From DASRIA01 sp963816975 (GTDB lineage Bacteria; Actinomycetota; Thermoleophilia; Solirubrobacterales; JBBDJG01), in contig CAWFMD010000006.1 in the NCBI GenBank assembly GCA_963816975.1, positions 1,178,001 to 1,242,000 of the forward strand: a DNA stretch of 64,000 nucleotides. Reading direction: 5' to 3'. Below are positions 1-8,057 of this stretch, piece after piece (within the stretch, counting starts at the first letter, position 1; every line of letters begins with the position of its first letter). The notes under the pieces were generated by a model. That model made no database searches and was not told the DNA's origin. It saw only the letters and a program-made list of their open reading frames with translations. Made by a program: the position numbers and the translations under genes.

Positions 1-623
1 CGCCACTGGTCCCAGCGGGTCTCGTGCAACATGCGCCGCTCCTCGGCGTCCAGGTCGTCCAGCGACGACATCCGCGGCGCGCCCGCGTCCGCCATGCCCG
101 CGAGGTCGGTGCCGAGCAGGCCGGCCAGCGCCCGCAGGCGGTCGATGTGATCGAGGAACAGCATCTCGGTCCCGTGCAGGTGAGTCACGATCGGGACCCC
201 CGGGAAGCGGCGAGCGACCGCCTCCTGCATGGGCGTCAGGTGATGGAGGTGGATGACGTCGGGAGGCTGAGGCCACGCCTGCGAAAGGATCCTTTCCCAG
301 GCCGCGGTGACGTGGTCGCCCGCCGCCGGCGGCACGGCGGCAAGCACGGGGTCCGGCGCGCTCACGCGGTCCTCGAACGAGGGGTGCAGCGGCACCGGGC
401 CGGCCAACGGGTCTCTGCCCTCCGCGTGCGCGCGCAGCGCCGGCCCGTAGTCGACGGGCGTCAGCTTTTCGTGCTTGAAGAAGCTCTGCGCGTGCGTGCG
501 ATCGCCCGGCTCGCCGAGCGACCCCGCGACCAGCGCCACCGGCCACCCCGACGCCTGGATCGCGGGCACCAGGTAGCGCACCACCTGCGACGACCCCCCG
601 CGGGGATAGAAGAGCAGGCTCAT
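1..623 (-). CDS. Glycosyltransferase family 4, N-terminal part (runs off the left edge)
   Basis: Reading the minus strand from an ATG gives 207 codons with no stop before the window ends, so the C-terminal donor-binding half is missing. The start resembles a GT-B (GT4-like) acceptor domain: a first strand followed by a glycine-rich loop (FYPRGGSSQVV, residues 5-15), then VIHLHHLTP near residue 123 and VTHLHGTEM near residue 146, the usual histidine-rich loops of this fold. An in-frame TAA lies upstream at about 719 and no other ATG, GTG or TTG intervenes, which fixes the start. The ribosome site is weak and distant. The family moves sugars from nucleotide donors to lipid or glycan acceptors at the inner membrane face; the substrate cannot be read here. 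It is divergent from the secreted protein that follows, which suggests a cell-surface locus. Confidence 0.72.
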   Translation of the reverse strand, partial: MSLLFYPRGGSSQVVRYLVPAIQASGWPVALVAGSLGEPGDRTHAQSFFKHEKLTPVDYGPALRAHAEGRDPLAGPVPLHPSFEDRVSAPDPVLAAVPPAAGDHVTAAWERILSQAWPQPPDVIHLHHLTPMQEAVARRFPGVPIVTHLHGTEMLFLDHIDRLRALAGLLGTDLAGMADAGAPRMSSLDDLDAEERRMLHETRWDQW

Positions 624-716
624 CCCGACCAGTCGGTTCCGCGCTCCGAGGCTCCTTCCCGCGGCCGTGGTTGTGCTGCTGATTGCCTCTCCTCGTTTCG
701 CTGATGGGTAAGTCTG

Positions 717-747
717 TTACAGGTTTCTAGACTCCCTTTACAGGTTT
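717..747 (+). repeat. Direct repeat TTACAGGTTT x2, 21 bp apart
   Basis: TTACAGGTTT occurs at 717-726 and again at 738-747, exactly two helical turns apart, so both copies face the same side of the DNA. The second copy overlaps the predicted -35 box of the following secreted-protein gene. A second short direct repeat, GGGTCCTG, follows at 751-758 and 762-769, one turn apart. The spacing resembles a regulator binding site; no binding protein can be named. Confidence 0.4.
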
Positions 748-765
748 AGGGGGTCCTGTTAGGGT
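737..765 (+). promoter_or_regulatory. Promoter of the first secreted paralog
   Basis: TTTACA (737-742), 17 bp spacer, TAGGGT (760-765). The -35 matches consensus at five of six bases and the -10 fits the actinobacterial TANNNT form. Transcription would begin near 772, leaving about 46 nt of leader with a GAGGGGAG ribosome site before the ATG at 818. Confidence 0.5.
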
Positions 766-817
766 CCTGCCACTGTCGCGAATTGCGTCGCGGGGAGCGT
801 CGCAGAGGGGAGAATCA

Positions 818-1561
818 ATGGGGAAGAGACGGTTTACCGTGATGCTCGTGGTTGCGCTGTCCGCGACCGCGATGATGATCATGGCAGCGGTTGCGCAAGG
901 CGTCCACCCGCGGCCCAAGGGCGCGACACCAATTCGTGTGTCGCTGGTGCCGGCGTTCACCTCCTGTACGACACCGAACCGGTCGCACGGACCGCCTCTG
1001 GCGTTCCCGTCCTGTAACCCGCCGGTCCAGACCTCGACGGCCGTCACGGTCGGCGAGATCACGGCCAACGGTGCCGCGGCGAACGCCGAGGGGTACGTGA
1101 AGCTCTCCGTGATCGTGGGTGTCCCGGGTCCGCCCGATGACTCCGACGTCGCGATCACGTCCAATGCCACGGATGTGCGGTGCAAGGCCGGCACGACCGC
1201 ATGCGGCGCCGGAAACGCCGCGGACGGTGCCGACTACACGGGCGAGATGCAGGGCAATGCCACGATCCGGATATCGGACCACTTCAACGCGATTGCCGCC
1301 GGCGGTGGGACCGACGGCGCTACGGTCGTTGACATTCCGTACCCGATCGCAGCCATCTGCACGAGCACGGCAAGCACCTCGATCGGCTCGACCTGTACCG
1401 CGAGCACGTCCGCCAATGCAGCGGTTCCCGGCGCGGTCAAGGACGGGAAGCGCGCGATCGTCGAGGTCGGGCAGATCCTGATCAACGACGGTGGTCCCGA
1501 CGGCATCGTCGGCACCGCGCCGAACACACTCTTCGCGGTTCAGGGGATCTTCATTCCCTAG
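818..1561 (+). CDS. Exported six-cysteine protein, GIFIP-ended family (paralog 1)
   Basis: No function is recognised. The 247-residue product begins with a Sec-type signal peptide (positive GKRR, hydrophobic core, likely cleavage after AQG near residue 28). The mature part opens with HPRPKGATPIRVSLVPA and holds six cysteines (residues 50, 66, 122, 129, 181, 193), then ends abruptly in GIFIP. It is rich in Gly, Ala, Thr and Asp, as expected of an extracellular beta protein. A near-duplicate lies at 4890-5636 and a diverged copy forms the C-terminal half of the gene at 6598-7956. All six cysteines recur in paralog 2, so disulfides are likely. A strong GAGGGGAG ribosome site supports the ATG. 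It appears monocistronic, ending at a perfect hairpin. Confidence 0.85.
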   Translation: MGKRRFTVMLVVALSATAMMIMAAVAQGVHPRPKGATPIRVSLVPAFTSCTTPNRSHGPPLAFPSCNPPVQTSTAVTVGEITANGAAANAEGYVKLSVIVGVPGPPDDSDVAITSNATDVRCKAGTTACGAGNAADGADYTGEMQGNATIRISDHFNAIAAGGGTDGATVVDIPYPIAAICTSTASTSIGSTCTASTSANAAVPGAVKDGKRAIVEVGQILINDGGPDGIVGTAPNTLFAVQGIFIP

Positions 1562-1631
1562 ACCCGAAGGCGATCCGCCCACGCGATCCTCCCCTACTAC
1601 AGCGCTGGCGGGTCAAGAAGCAGAGCAGCGG

Positions 1632-1653
1632 GGGCCGGGACTTGTCCCGGCCC
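1632..1653. terminator. Hairpin between convergent genes
   Basis: GGGCCGGGA (1632-1640) and TCCCGGCCC (1645-1653) form a perfect 9-bp stem with a CTTG loop. It lies between the stop of the forward secreted-protein gene and the stop of the reverse membrane-protein gene, so it probably serves both. There is no U-tract, as is common in high-GC actinobacteria. Confidence 0.65.
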
Positions 1654-1668
1654 TCGTGGTTTCCGCCG

Positions 1669-4041
1669 CTACGGAACGACGGCCTCGACCCAATCGAGCG
1701 AGCGGTCGCACAACGCGCGGGCGCGTGCTGGGCGCAGCGCTTGCACGGTGCCCGCGGAGCGCCGTACGAAGAACAGCGGGCCCAGGCTCGGCGCGGGACC
1801 GCCGCTGCCCGGGTGCAGCAGGCCCGCGGCGTAGTCGAATCCCACCTCGTGCCTGCCACGCGCCAACGCCACCGAGCCGAGCGGCTCGTACTGGCCGGAG
1901 TGGCTCAGCCGATGGCGCTCCGACGCAATCCGGCGGCCGTCGACGCTGAGCCGCAGTCGGCCGCGGAACGATCCCTTGACGTAAGCGTCGTAGGTCGCGG
2001 CGGCCGGCACCCGCAGCATCGCGGTGCCGTCGCCCGCGCCGGCGGGGATCACCGCTCCCGGCTCCGCAGGGTCCCGCCGCCAGTCCGATCCGGCGCGCGC
2101 AGTGAGGGGCACCCGCGCGGCGACCGCTCGCCGCGCATAGGCCACGCGGCCGGCCTGCGCGCGCGCCAGGCCGGCGAGCTGGAGCACGCCCTCGCAGGCG
2201 GCCGGCGCCGATGCCAGTGCCCCGTAGCCGAGCGGCAGGTGCTCGAGCACCCGCCGCTCGCTCCCGGGCGGGCGCTGCCAGACGTCGTAGTAGCGACCGC
2301 CCCGCACCTTCGTGTAGATGGAGGGCGGCCTGCTTGCCACCGGAGAGCGGCGCAGCACCAGCGTCCGGTAGACGAGCAGTGCGTCGAGCGCGAGCTCGTC
2401 GACGTCCGCCGTCTCCAGCTTCTCGAGCTGGCGTCCGCTGCGCAGCATCACCGGTCGGCGGCGCAGCTCGGAGGCACCCTCGGGGTCGCCCTCCCTGAGA
2501 AAGTGCCGGACCCCGTATGGCTCGTACTCGGTCATCAGGGTGGGCCCTTCGCCCGCAATCGCGTGACCGATCTGCTCGAGCTCGCCGTGCCGGTCGCGCG
2601 GCGCCAGGTTGACCTCGTGGTAGGCCAGCACGTTCGACCACACCACGCCCACGGCGATCAACAGGCCCAGCCCGATTCCCCCGACGCGACTGCCGCGCGT
2701 GACCAGCGCCGCCGCGCCGACGGCGCCCGCCAGCACAATTGCGGGGGAGCCGCTGGCGAGCGCCTTGGCCCCCACCCACGGCGACCCGACCGCGCCGATC
2801 GCGAGGGCTCCGCCGACCGCCGCCACCAGATACAGGAGCAGCGCCCACGCGTGCCGGCGCCATGCCTCCGCCACGCCCACGGTGGCCGCCACGAGCAGCA
2901 GTCCGATCAGCAGATACGCGGGGACGAGGTCGTGCGGCTCGAACCGGAAATCGCCGGCCGGCCAGATGCCCGCGAGCTGCAGGCGGCTGAGCGGCTCGAC
3001 CAGGTTGCCCAGCTCCGCGTCGCTGCTGAACGTGCCCTTCGCCGGTTCGAAGAACGTCTTCGCCTGCAGCAATGTGGGGATCGACAGGAGCGCCGTGACC
3101 ACCACCAGCGCCGCCGCCGCCGCGAGCGCGACGCCGGTGCCACGCAGCCACGCGAGCAGCAGCGCGGCGGGGATCAGGACCGGCGCCAGCCACACGATTC
3201 CGCCGAAGCTCAGCACCGCCAGCAGCGCCGAGCTTGCAAAGGCGATCGGCAGCACCGCATACGCGCTGACGCGCTGATGCAGGAGCGGGATCACGAGTGC
3301 GGCCAGCAGGGCGATCGCCCAGGCCGCGGCGAGCTCCTTGACTCCGCCCCAGAGCGAGTACGCGAACAGGAGGGCCGACTGGCTCGCCACCACCGCCGCA
3401 AGCGCTCGCAACCGGCGCGACCCGACCACCCGTCCGGCCAACACATACAACGCAAGGCCCATGTAGGCGGCCAGCAGCGCCTGATAAGGCTGGAAGACCC
3501 AGGCAGGGTCCTGGCCCACGAGCTTCGCGCCGATGCCGAGCGGAGGGAAGGCGCCCACCGGGTAGCCGATGCTGATGTTGACGTCGAGCGTGGCCTCGTA
3601 GGAGGACGGGGCGAGCCCGCCCAGGTTGCGGCCGTGCTCCATCAGCCGGTCCGTCATCGCCAGCCATGTGGCGGTGTCGTCGAGCTTGATGTATCCCGCG
3701 AAGGTCGTGTCTCCGGAGAGCGCCACGGGGGCCGCGAACATGCCGTAGATCGCGCAGGCGGCCCCGACCGCCCACCAGTCCGGCCGGCGCCTGCGCAACG
3801 GCAGGGACAGCGCGAGGCCCGCGATCGCGAGCACCAGCACGGCCGGCAGTGCAAGCTCTGCCGTGGAGTCCCAGGTGGTCGCGACATGACCGGCCACGAG
3901 CACGACCGCAAAGCCGGCCGGCGCCAGCAAGGCCCCGGGCAGCCGGATACCGGCCGCCTGCTCGAGCAGCAGGCCGCAGCCCAGGGACACCGCCGTCAGG
4001 GCGAGTCCGAACAGGAACCAGCAGACGAGAAAATCGATCAT
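1669..4041 (-). CDS. Large multi-spanning membrane protein with C-terminal beta-sandwich-like domain
   Basis: The 790-residue product starts in a hydrophobic helix (MIDFLVCWFLFGLALT) and has roughly a dozen further hydrophobic segments through about residue 510. A soluble region follows; its last part, around residues 660-760, has the strand pattern of a carbohydrate-binding sandwich (YDAYVKGSFRGRLRLSVDG). An acidic motif on an early exported loop (LDDTATW, near residue 122) and this layout recall GT-C type membrane glycosyltransferases, which use polyprenyl-linked sugars, but no diagnostic motif was confirmed. The gene upstream on the same strand (4084-4695) is 42 nt away and probably cotranscribed. 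A role in cell-surface glycan assembly is inferred from the fold and the glycosyltransferase nearby. Confidence 0.7.
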   Translation of the reverse strand: MIDFLVCWFLFGLALTAVSLGCGLLLEQAAGIRLPGALLAPAGFAVVLVAGHVATTWDSTAELALPAVLVLAIAGLALSLPLRRRRPDWWAVGAACAIYGMFAAPVALSGDTTFAGYIKLDDTATWLAMTDRLMEHGRNLGGLAPSSYEATLDVNISIGYPVGAFPPLGIGAKLVGQDPAWVFQPYQALLAAYMGLALYVLAGRVVGSRRLRALAAVVASQSALLFAYSLWGGVKELAAAWAIALLAALVIPLLHQRVSAYAVLPIAFASSALLAVLSFGGIVWLAPVLIPAALLLAWLRGTGVALAAAAALVVVTALLSIPTLLQAKTFFEPAKGTFSSDAELGNLVEPLSRLQLAGIWPAGDFRFEPHDLVPAYLLIGLLLVAATVGVAEAWRRHAWALLLYLVAAVGGALAIGAVGSPWVGAKALASGSPAIVLAGAVGAAALVTRGSRVGGIGLGLLIAVGVVWSNVLAYHEVNLAPRDRHGELEQIGHAIAGEGPTLMTEYEPYGVRHFLREGDPEGASELRRRPVMLRSGRQLEKLETADVDELALDALLVYRTLVLRRSPVASRPPSIYTKVRGGRYYDVWQRPPGSERRVLEHLPLGYGALASAPAACEGVLQLAGLARAQAGRVAYARRAVAARVPLTARAGSDWRRDPAEPGAVIPAGAGDGTAMLRVPAAATYDAYVKGSFRGRLRLSVDGRRIASERHRLSHSGQYEPLGSVALARGRHEVGFDYAAGLLHPGSGGPAPSLGPLFFVRRSAGTVQALRPARARALCDRSLDWVEAVVP

Positions 4042-4083
4042 CGAGCCCGCGCCTTCTATCAGGGCGCGCCGTCGTCGGCTCCG

Positions 4084-4695
4084 CTATCGGGTTGGTTGCA
4101 CTTGCCCGCTGCGCGCAATCCGGCGGGCACTGCGGGCCGAGCGGTCGTAGACCTCGATCTGCGCCTCGCCGCCGGGGAAGGCGAGGTAGACACTGTTCGG
4201 CCGCCGGCTCCAATACACCGCGAGGCCGCCGCCGGTGACGGGGAAGGAGACGGCGCCGGCACGCCGCGCCAGCCGCCGCAGCAGCCGCAGGGCGCCCGGC
4301 CGCGGGTACGTTCCGACCGTCAGGAAGTCCGGCCGGGGAGAGCCGACCGGCACTCCGGCCGGGAGGTAGCGGATGTAGATGCTGCCGTCGTCGGGCCGCG
4401 TGAGCTCGTACGTCCGGCCCGCCCGGGGGCCGGCCCAATACACGGCGTGACCTGTCCGCGACGGCAGCGCGCGCAGCTCTTGTGCAGTGGCGGCCGCGGA
4501 CGCGGCCGGCGCAGGTGCGGCGCCCCCGGTGTCGCGCAGCACCAGCCAGAGGCCGCAGGCGATGGCGAGCCCGCTGGCGATCGCCGCGCCCGCGCGCAGC
4601 CGTTGGACGGTCCGTGGCGAGCGCGTCGACTGCGGTTGGGTCGCTGCCCTCTGGGGCGATCCAGACGTGCCGGCAACGTCGGAAGGGGATCTCAC
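4084..4695 (-). CDS. Small membrane-anchored protein of unknown function
   Basis: A GTG start gives 203 residues: a polar N-terminus (about 30 residues), one membrane helix (RAGAAIASGLAIACGLWLVL, around residues 34-53) and an exported C-terminal part. The exported part alternates hydrophobic strands with turns (HAVYWAG, LAVYWSRRPNSVYLAFPGG), which suggests a small beta domain with two related halves, each containing a VYW element. No enzyme motif is visible. It sits 42 nt upstream of the 790-residue membrane protein on the same strand, so the two probably form an operon and may act together at the cell surface. The family is not recognised. Confidence 0.65.
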   Translation of the reverse strand: MRSPSDVAGTSGSPQRAATQPQSTRSPRTVQRLRAGAAIASGLAIACGLWLVLRDTGGAAPAPAASAAATAQELRALPSRTGHAVYWAGPRAGRTYELTRPDDGSIYIRYLPAGVPVGSPRPDFLTVGTYPRPGALRLLRRLARRAGAVSFPVTGGGLAVYWSRRPNSVYLAFPGGEAQIEVYDRSARSARRIARSGQVQPTR

Positions 4696-4785
4696 GATGC
4701 GAGGTATCGGCGGGCCGCGTGGCCTCCATGAGCAGGGTGCAGCGTCCCCCTCCGAAGCGCCCGCGGCGGGTTTCCTGACTCTACG

Positions 4786-4813
4786 TTCAGGATCGGCTCA
4801 GGGCGGGTATTAA
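4786..4813 (+). promoter_or_regulatory. Promoter of the second secreted paralog
   Basis: TTCAGG (4786-4791), 16 bp spacer, TATTAA (4808-4813). Both boxes are reasonable and lie 77 bp upstream of the chosen ATG, leaving a leader of about 70 nt. The element overlaps no gene. Confidence 0.45.
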
Positions 4814-4889
4814 AGGGCCATTCACCCCACCGCCGTTCGCTATGGCGGCGGCTGGGCTCTCGGAAATGCTGTCAAGGGAGGAGGCGCTA

Positions 4890-5636
4890 ATGGCGCTCAA
4901 AGCGCGTACGGTTCTGCCGCTTACGCTTGCAGTAGGAGCTCTTCTGACGTTGGTGGTCGCGGAATTGGCCACCGCGGCGCACCCGCGCCCGAAGGGCGCA
5001 ACCCCGATCCGGGTCTCGCTGGTTCCAGCCTACAACGCGTGTTCGACACCGAACCGGACGCACGGGCCGCCGCTGGCATTCCCATCCTGCAACCCGCCGG
5101 TTCAGTCGTCTACGGCGATCACCGTCGGCAGTCCGGACGCCAACGGCGCTCCGGCGAACTCCGAAGGGTTCGTCAAGATCGCGGTGCTGGTAGGTGTCCC
5201 GGGACCGCCCGACGACTCCGACGTCGCACTCACCTCGACCGGCACCGACGTGCGCTGCAAGGGGGGGACGACCGCTTGCGGCAACCCGAACACGGCCGAT
5301 GGGGCTGACTACACAGGGGAGCTGCAGGGCAATGCGACGATCCGGATCACCGATCACTACAACGGCATCGCCGCCGGCGGCGGCACCGATCCCGCGACCG
5401 TGGTCGACATCCCGTTCCCGGTGAACGCGACCTGCGCGTCCACGGCGAACGCCGCGATCGGTAGCACCTGCACGGCCAACACGTCGGCCAACGCCACGGT
5501 GCCCGGCGCTGTCAAGGACGGTAAGCGCGCGGTCGTCGAGATCGGACAGATCCAGATCTCCGACGGCGGCCCGGACGGGCTCGTGGGGACCAGCCCCAAC
5601 ACGCTGTTCGCGGTTCAGGGCATCTTCATCCCGTAG
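4890..5636 (+). CDS. Exported six-cysteine protein, GIFIP-ended family (paralog 2)
   Basis: 248 residues, function unknown. The ATG at 4890 was chosen over an in-frame ATG at 4842 because AGGGAGGAGG sits directly before it and the protein then starts with a good signal peptide (MALKARTVLPLTLAVGALL, cleavage near TAA). The mature protein is almost colinear with paralog 1: HPRPKGATPIRVSLVPA, the PNRTHGPPLAFPSCNPPVQ block, a VPGPPDDSDVA block, a DYTGELQGNATIRI block, all six cysteines, and the same AVQGIFIP end. The two copies look like a fairly recent duplication, although unrelated genes now lie between them. A 13-bp perfect hairpin follows the stop. Confidence 0.85.
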   Translation: MALKARTVLPLTLAVGALLTLVVAELATAAHPRPKGATPIRVSLVPAYNACSTPNRTHGPPLAFPSCNPPVQSSTAITVGSPDANGAPANSEGFVKIAVLVGVPGPPDDSDVALTSTGTDVRCKGGTTACGNPNTADGADYTGELQGNATIRITDHYNGIAAGGGTDPATVVDIPFPVNATCASTANAAIGSTCTANTSANATVPGAVKDGKRAVVEIGQIQISDGGPDGLVGTSPNTLFAVQGIFIP

Positions 5637-5663
5637 CGGGGGGCCCGGGGGCGAACCCGGCAC

Positions 5664-5692
5664 GCCGGGAGCGGGCATCGCCCGCTCCCGGC
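5664..5692. terminator. Perfect 13-bp hairpin between convergent genes
   Basis: GCCGGGAGCGGGC (5664-5676) pairs with GCCCGCTCCCGGC (5680-5692) around a 3-nt loop. It lies between the stop of paralog 2 (5636) and the stop of the reverse-strand thioredoxin-like gene (5723), so it can terminate both. No T-run on either side. Confidence 0.7.
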
Positions 5693-5722
5693 AGCTGCCA
5701 GGTGAAGCGGCGGGCGCGGCCC

Positions 5723-6463
5723 TCAACTCCGTGGCTCGCGGCTCCCGCCCTGCTCGCTGCCGAAGGCGCGCCCCGCACGGGCGGCCGCCGCACCCAGCTC
5801 CATCTGCCGGACCGACGGGCTTCCGGCCACGTGTCCGACGATGTCGCCGGTGCTCGCGATGAAGAATGTCTCCGGCAGGCTGCTGACTCCGTAGGCATCC
5901 GCGATCCGGCCGGATCCGTCGCGGATGATCGGGTAGCTCAGATCGTATTCGCGGGCAAACCGCGCCGCGTCCGCGGCCGGCTCCTCGACACTCACCCCCA
6001 CGAACGCGACGCCGCGTCGGCCCCACCGCTGCCAGGTCGTCTGGACCAGGCGCGCGTCCGCACGGCAGGGCCCGCACCGGGAGGACCACATCTGCAGCAC
6101 GACGGGTGTGCCGCGCAGCGCCGTCAATGCCAGGGTGCCACCGGCGACGGCCTGCGCGAGCGTCTCGCTCTGCGGGGGAGGCGAGCCCGTCCTGACGACC
6201 TCCAGGGCGAAGCCGGGCGCGGTCACCTTGCTGCCGCGGTCGAGCTTCCCCGACAAACCGCCGGAGCCCGCGGCGTCATCATCCGAGCGCCGGTCGGACC
6301 GCCCACCCGCCGGCGTCCGGTCCGGGGCCGCGCCGGGCGCATCCGAGGGTGCCTGCGCACCGTCGGTGCTCTCGTTGCCGGACACGGAGAGGGCGATGAT
6401 GATCAGCACGACGCCCACGGCGATCGCCGCAGCACCCAGCAAATACGTGTTTCGCCTGGACAT
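5723..6463 (-). CDS. Membrane-anchored TlpA/ResA-like thioredoxin
   Basis: 246 residues. An N-terminal membrane helix (residues 7-29) is followed by a disordered Pro/Ser/Asp linker to about residue 80 and then a thioredoxin fold of the AhpC/TSA-TlpA class. The active site is WSSRCGPC with cysteines at 130 and 133, and the cis-proline loop is SLPETFFI. Such proteins face outward and reduce or reshuffle disulfides, classically in cytochrome c maturation (ResA, CcmG). No cytochrome maturation gene is nearby. Its neighbours on both sides are secreted proteins with conserved cysteines, so it may serve them; that is inference from location only. It is transcribed opposite to both. Confidence 0.85.
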   Translation of the reverse strand: MSRRNTYLLGAAAIAVGVVLIIIALSVSGNESTDGAQAPSDAPGAAPDRTPAGGRSDRRSDDDAAGSGGLSGKLDRGSKVTAPGFALEVVRTGSPPPQSETLAQAVAGGTLALTALRGTPVVLQMWSSRCGPCRADARLVQTTWQRWGRRGVAFVGVSVEEPAADAARFAREYDLSYPIIRDGSGRIADAYGVSSLPETFFIASTGDIVGHVAGSPSVRQMELGAAAARAGRAFGSEQGGSREPRS

Positions 6464-6597
6464 GGAGGACTTCTTCGCGAGCGTTCTTTGAGCGCCTGGG
6501 GTCGGCCGGATCCTCAGAAATTAGCCGAGCCCGGGGCCGGTTATCCGTGTTAGTATCCGCGAGTTGGTGCAGGGGACCTAATCGGGAGGGATTCATA

Positions 6598-7956
6598 GTG
6601 ACCATCTTGCGGGCGGCTTCACGCTGGCTATTTGCCGTTTCGGCCATCGCGCTGCTGGCTTTTGCCTCCCCGGCGCAGGCCACCCCGGCGTTCCTGTCGG
6701 CGATCAACATCTCGGACCCCGGCCAGGATGGATTCGAACCCGACGTTGCGGTTGACCCGTCCGGGAACGTGATCGCGGTCTGGACCCGTTCGGATGGCAC
6801 CAACTTCCGCATCCAGTACTCGACCCGCACGGCGAACGGCGACTGGACGGCCGCGTCGACGATCTCCGATCCAGGTCAAAGCGCCTCGAACCCGGACGTC
6901 GCGATCGACAACTCCGGCAACGCTCTGGTCGCATGGTCGCGGACCGACGGCACGAACATCCGCATCCAGGCCGCCTACCGCCCCTTCGGCGGCGCTTTCA
7001 CGGCTTCCGCCACCATCTCCGACGCGGGCTTCGACGCGACCAAGCCGGCGATCGACTTCGACAACTCCGGCAAGGCGCTGCTCACGTGGCAGCGGTTCGA
7101 CGGCGCGAAGCTGCGCGTCCAGGCAACGACACGCACGGCCGGCACGGGCGGCGTCTTCGCCAACGAGACGACCCTGTCACCGAGCGGCCAGGACGGGTTC
7201 AATCCGCAGGCCGACGCCGGGCCGAACGTCGATGCCAACGGCGTGATCGCGTGGACGCGCTCGGACGGTGTGAACCTCCGCGTCCAGTCTTCCCGCCGCC
7301 GCGACGTGGTGGGCACCCCCCGGCCCAAGTCCGCGTCGCCCACGCGCGTTGCGCTGGTGCCGGCCTTCAACCAGTGCACGGCGAGCAACCGCGTCCACGG
7401 CCCGCCCCTCACGTATGCGTCCTGCAATCCGCCGATTCGCTCCTCGAGCACACTCACCGTCGGCACCGTGGACGCCAATGGGGCGCCGTCAAACAGCGTC
7501 GGCTCCCTGAAGATCGTTTCCATCCTCGGCAACACCGCGACCGAGGCGGACGAGGCCGACATTTCGTTCAACGTGGCGATCAGCGACGTGCGGAACAATC
7601 CGTTGCTGACGGACTACACCGGGCGGGTGCTGCTTGAGATGGACCTCCAGATCACCGACAACCAGAACGCTGCCGAGCAGCCGGAACCGGGCACCACCCA
7701 GGTCTTACCGTTCCAGTTCGCCGTCCAGTGCGTCGCGACGGCAGACACGACGAAAGGCTCGACCTGCAACACGCTGACGACCGCCGATGCGATCCTCCCG
7801 GGCGCGGTCACCGAGTCCAAGCGCACCATGTGGCAGCTGGGTCAGATCATCGTGAAGGACGCGGGTCCGAACGGCACGGGCCTCGCGAGCTGCCCGCCCA
7901 CCTGCGGCGACGGTGACGAGACGGAGTTCATGCGTACAGGCATTTTCATCCCCTAG
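6598..7956 (+). CDS. Exported repeat protein with GIFIP-family C-terminal domain (paralog 3)
   Basis: A GTG preceded by GGGAGGG gives 452 residues. After a signal peptide ending SPAQA come four tandem repeats of about 50 residues, each with a core like DNSGNALVAWSRTDGTNIRI. They resemble beta-propeller or sialidase-type blades, though four is few for a closed propeller. From about residue 240 the protein matches paralogs 1 and 2: RPKSASPTRVALVPAFNQC, then HGPPLTYASCNPPI, then PGAV, ending in TGIFIP. The pair of cysteines near 122/129 of paralog 1 is absent, while a CPPTC pair appears just before the end. The C-terminal domain therefore behaves as a module that can be fused to other exported domains. 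Function unknown. Confidence 0.82.
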   Translation: MTILRAASRWLFAVSAIALLAFASPAQATPAFLSAINISDPGQDGFEPDVAVDPSGNVIAVWTRSDGTNFRIQYSTRTANGDWTAASTISDPGQSASNPDVAIDNSGNALVAWSRTDGTNIRIQAAYRPFGGAFTASATISDAGFDATKPAIDFDNSGKALLTWQRFDGAKLRVQATTRTAGTGGVFANETTLSPSGQDGFNPQADAGPNVDANGVIAWTRSDGVNLRVQSSRRRDVVGTPRPKSASPTRVALVPAFNQCTASNRVHGPPLTYASCNPPIRSSSTLTVGTVDANGAPSNSVGSLKIVSILGNTATEADEADISFNVAISDVRNNPLLTDYTGRVLLEMDLQITDNQNAAEQPEPGTTQVLPFQFAVQCVATADTTKGSTCNTLTTADAILPGAVTESKRTMWQLGQIIVKDAGPNGTGLASCPPTCGDGDETEFMRTGIFIP

Positions 7957-7975
7957 GGATCAGCGTCCGAGCACA

Positions 7976-8005
7976 CCGGCCGGTATCCGACCGGATGCCG
8001 GCCGG
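7976..8005 (+). terminator. 14-bp hairpin after paralog 3
   Basis: CCGGCCGGTATCCG (7976-7989) pairs with CGGATGCCGGCCGG (7992-8005) with a single G-U type mismatch and a 2-nt loop. It begins 20 bp past the stop codon of the repeat protein. Confidence 0.6.
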
Positions 8006-8057
8006 GCGGTTTGGGGGGCGCGGGTTTCCGCGTGCCGCGAGGCGCTATCCTTCAGGC

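Noticed and set aside
24..704. Forward open frame opposite the glycosyltransferase
   Set aside because: Arg/His-rich composition, no ribosome site, and the reverse strand encodes a clear GT4 N-terminus over the same bases.
1613..4731. Open frames longer than 1000 codons on both strands over the 790-residue membrane protein
   Set aside because: Typical high-GC shadows, Arg/Pro/Gly-rich without domains; the frame at 1669-4041 has proper membrane helices and limits.
4842..4889. Upstream ATG for the second secreted paralog
   Set aside because: No ribosome site and it would put 16 extra residues before an otherwise perfect signal peptide; the ATG at 4890 has AGGGAGGAGG.
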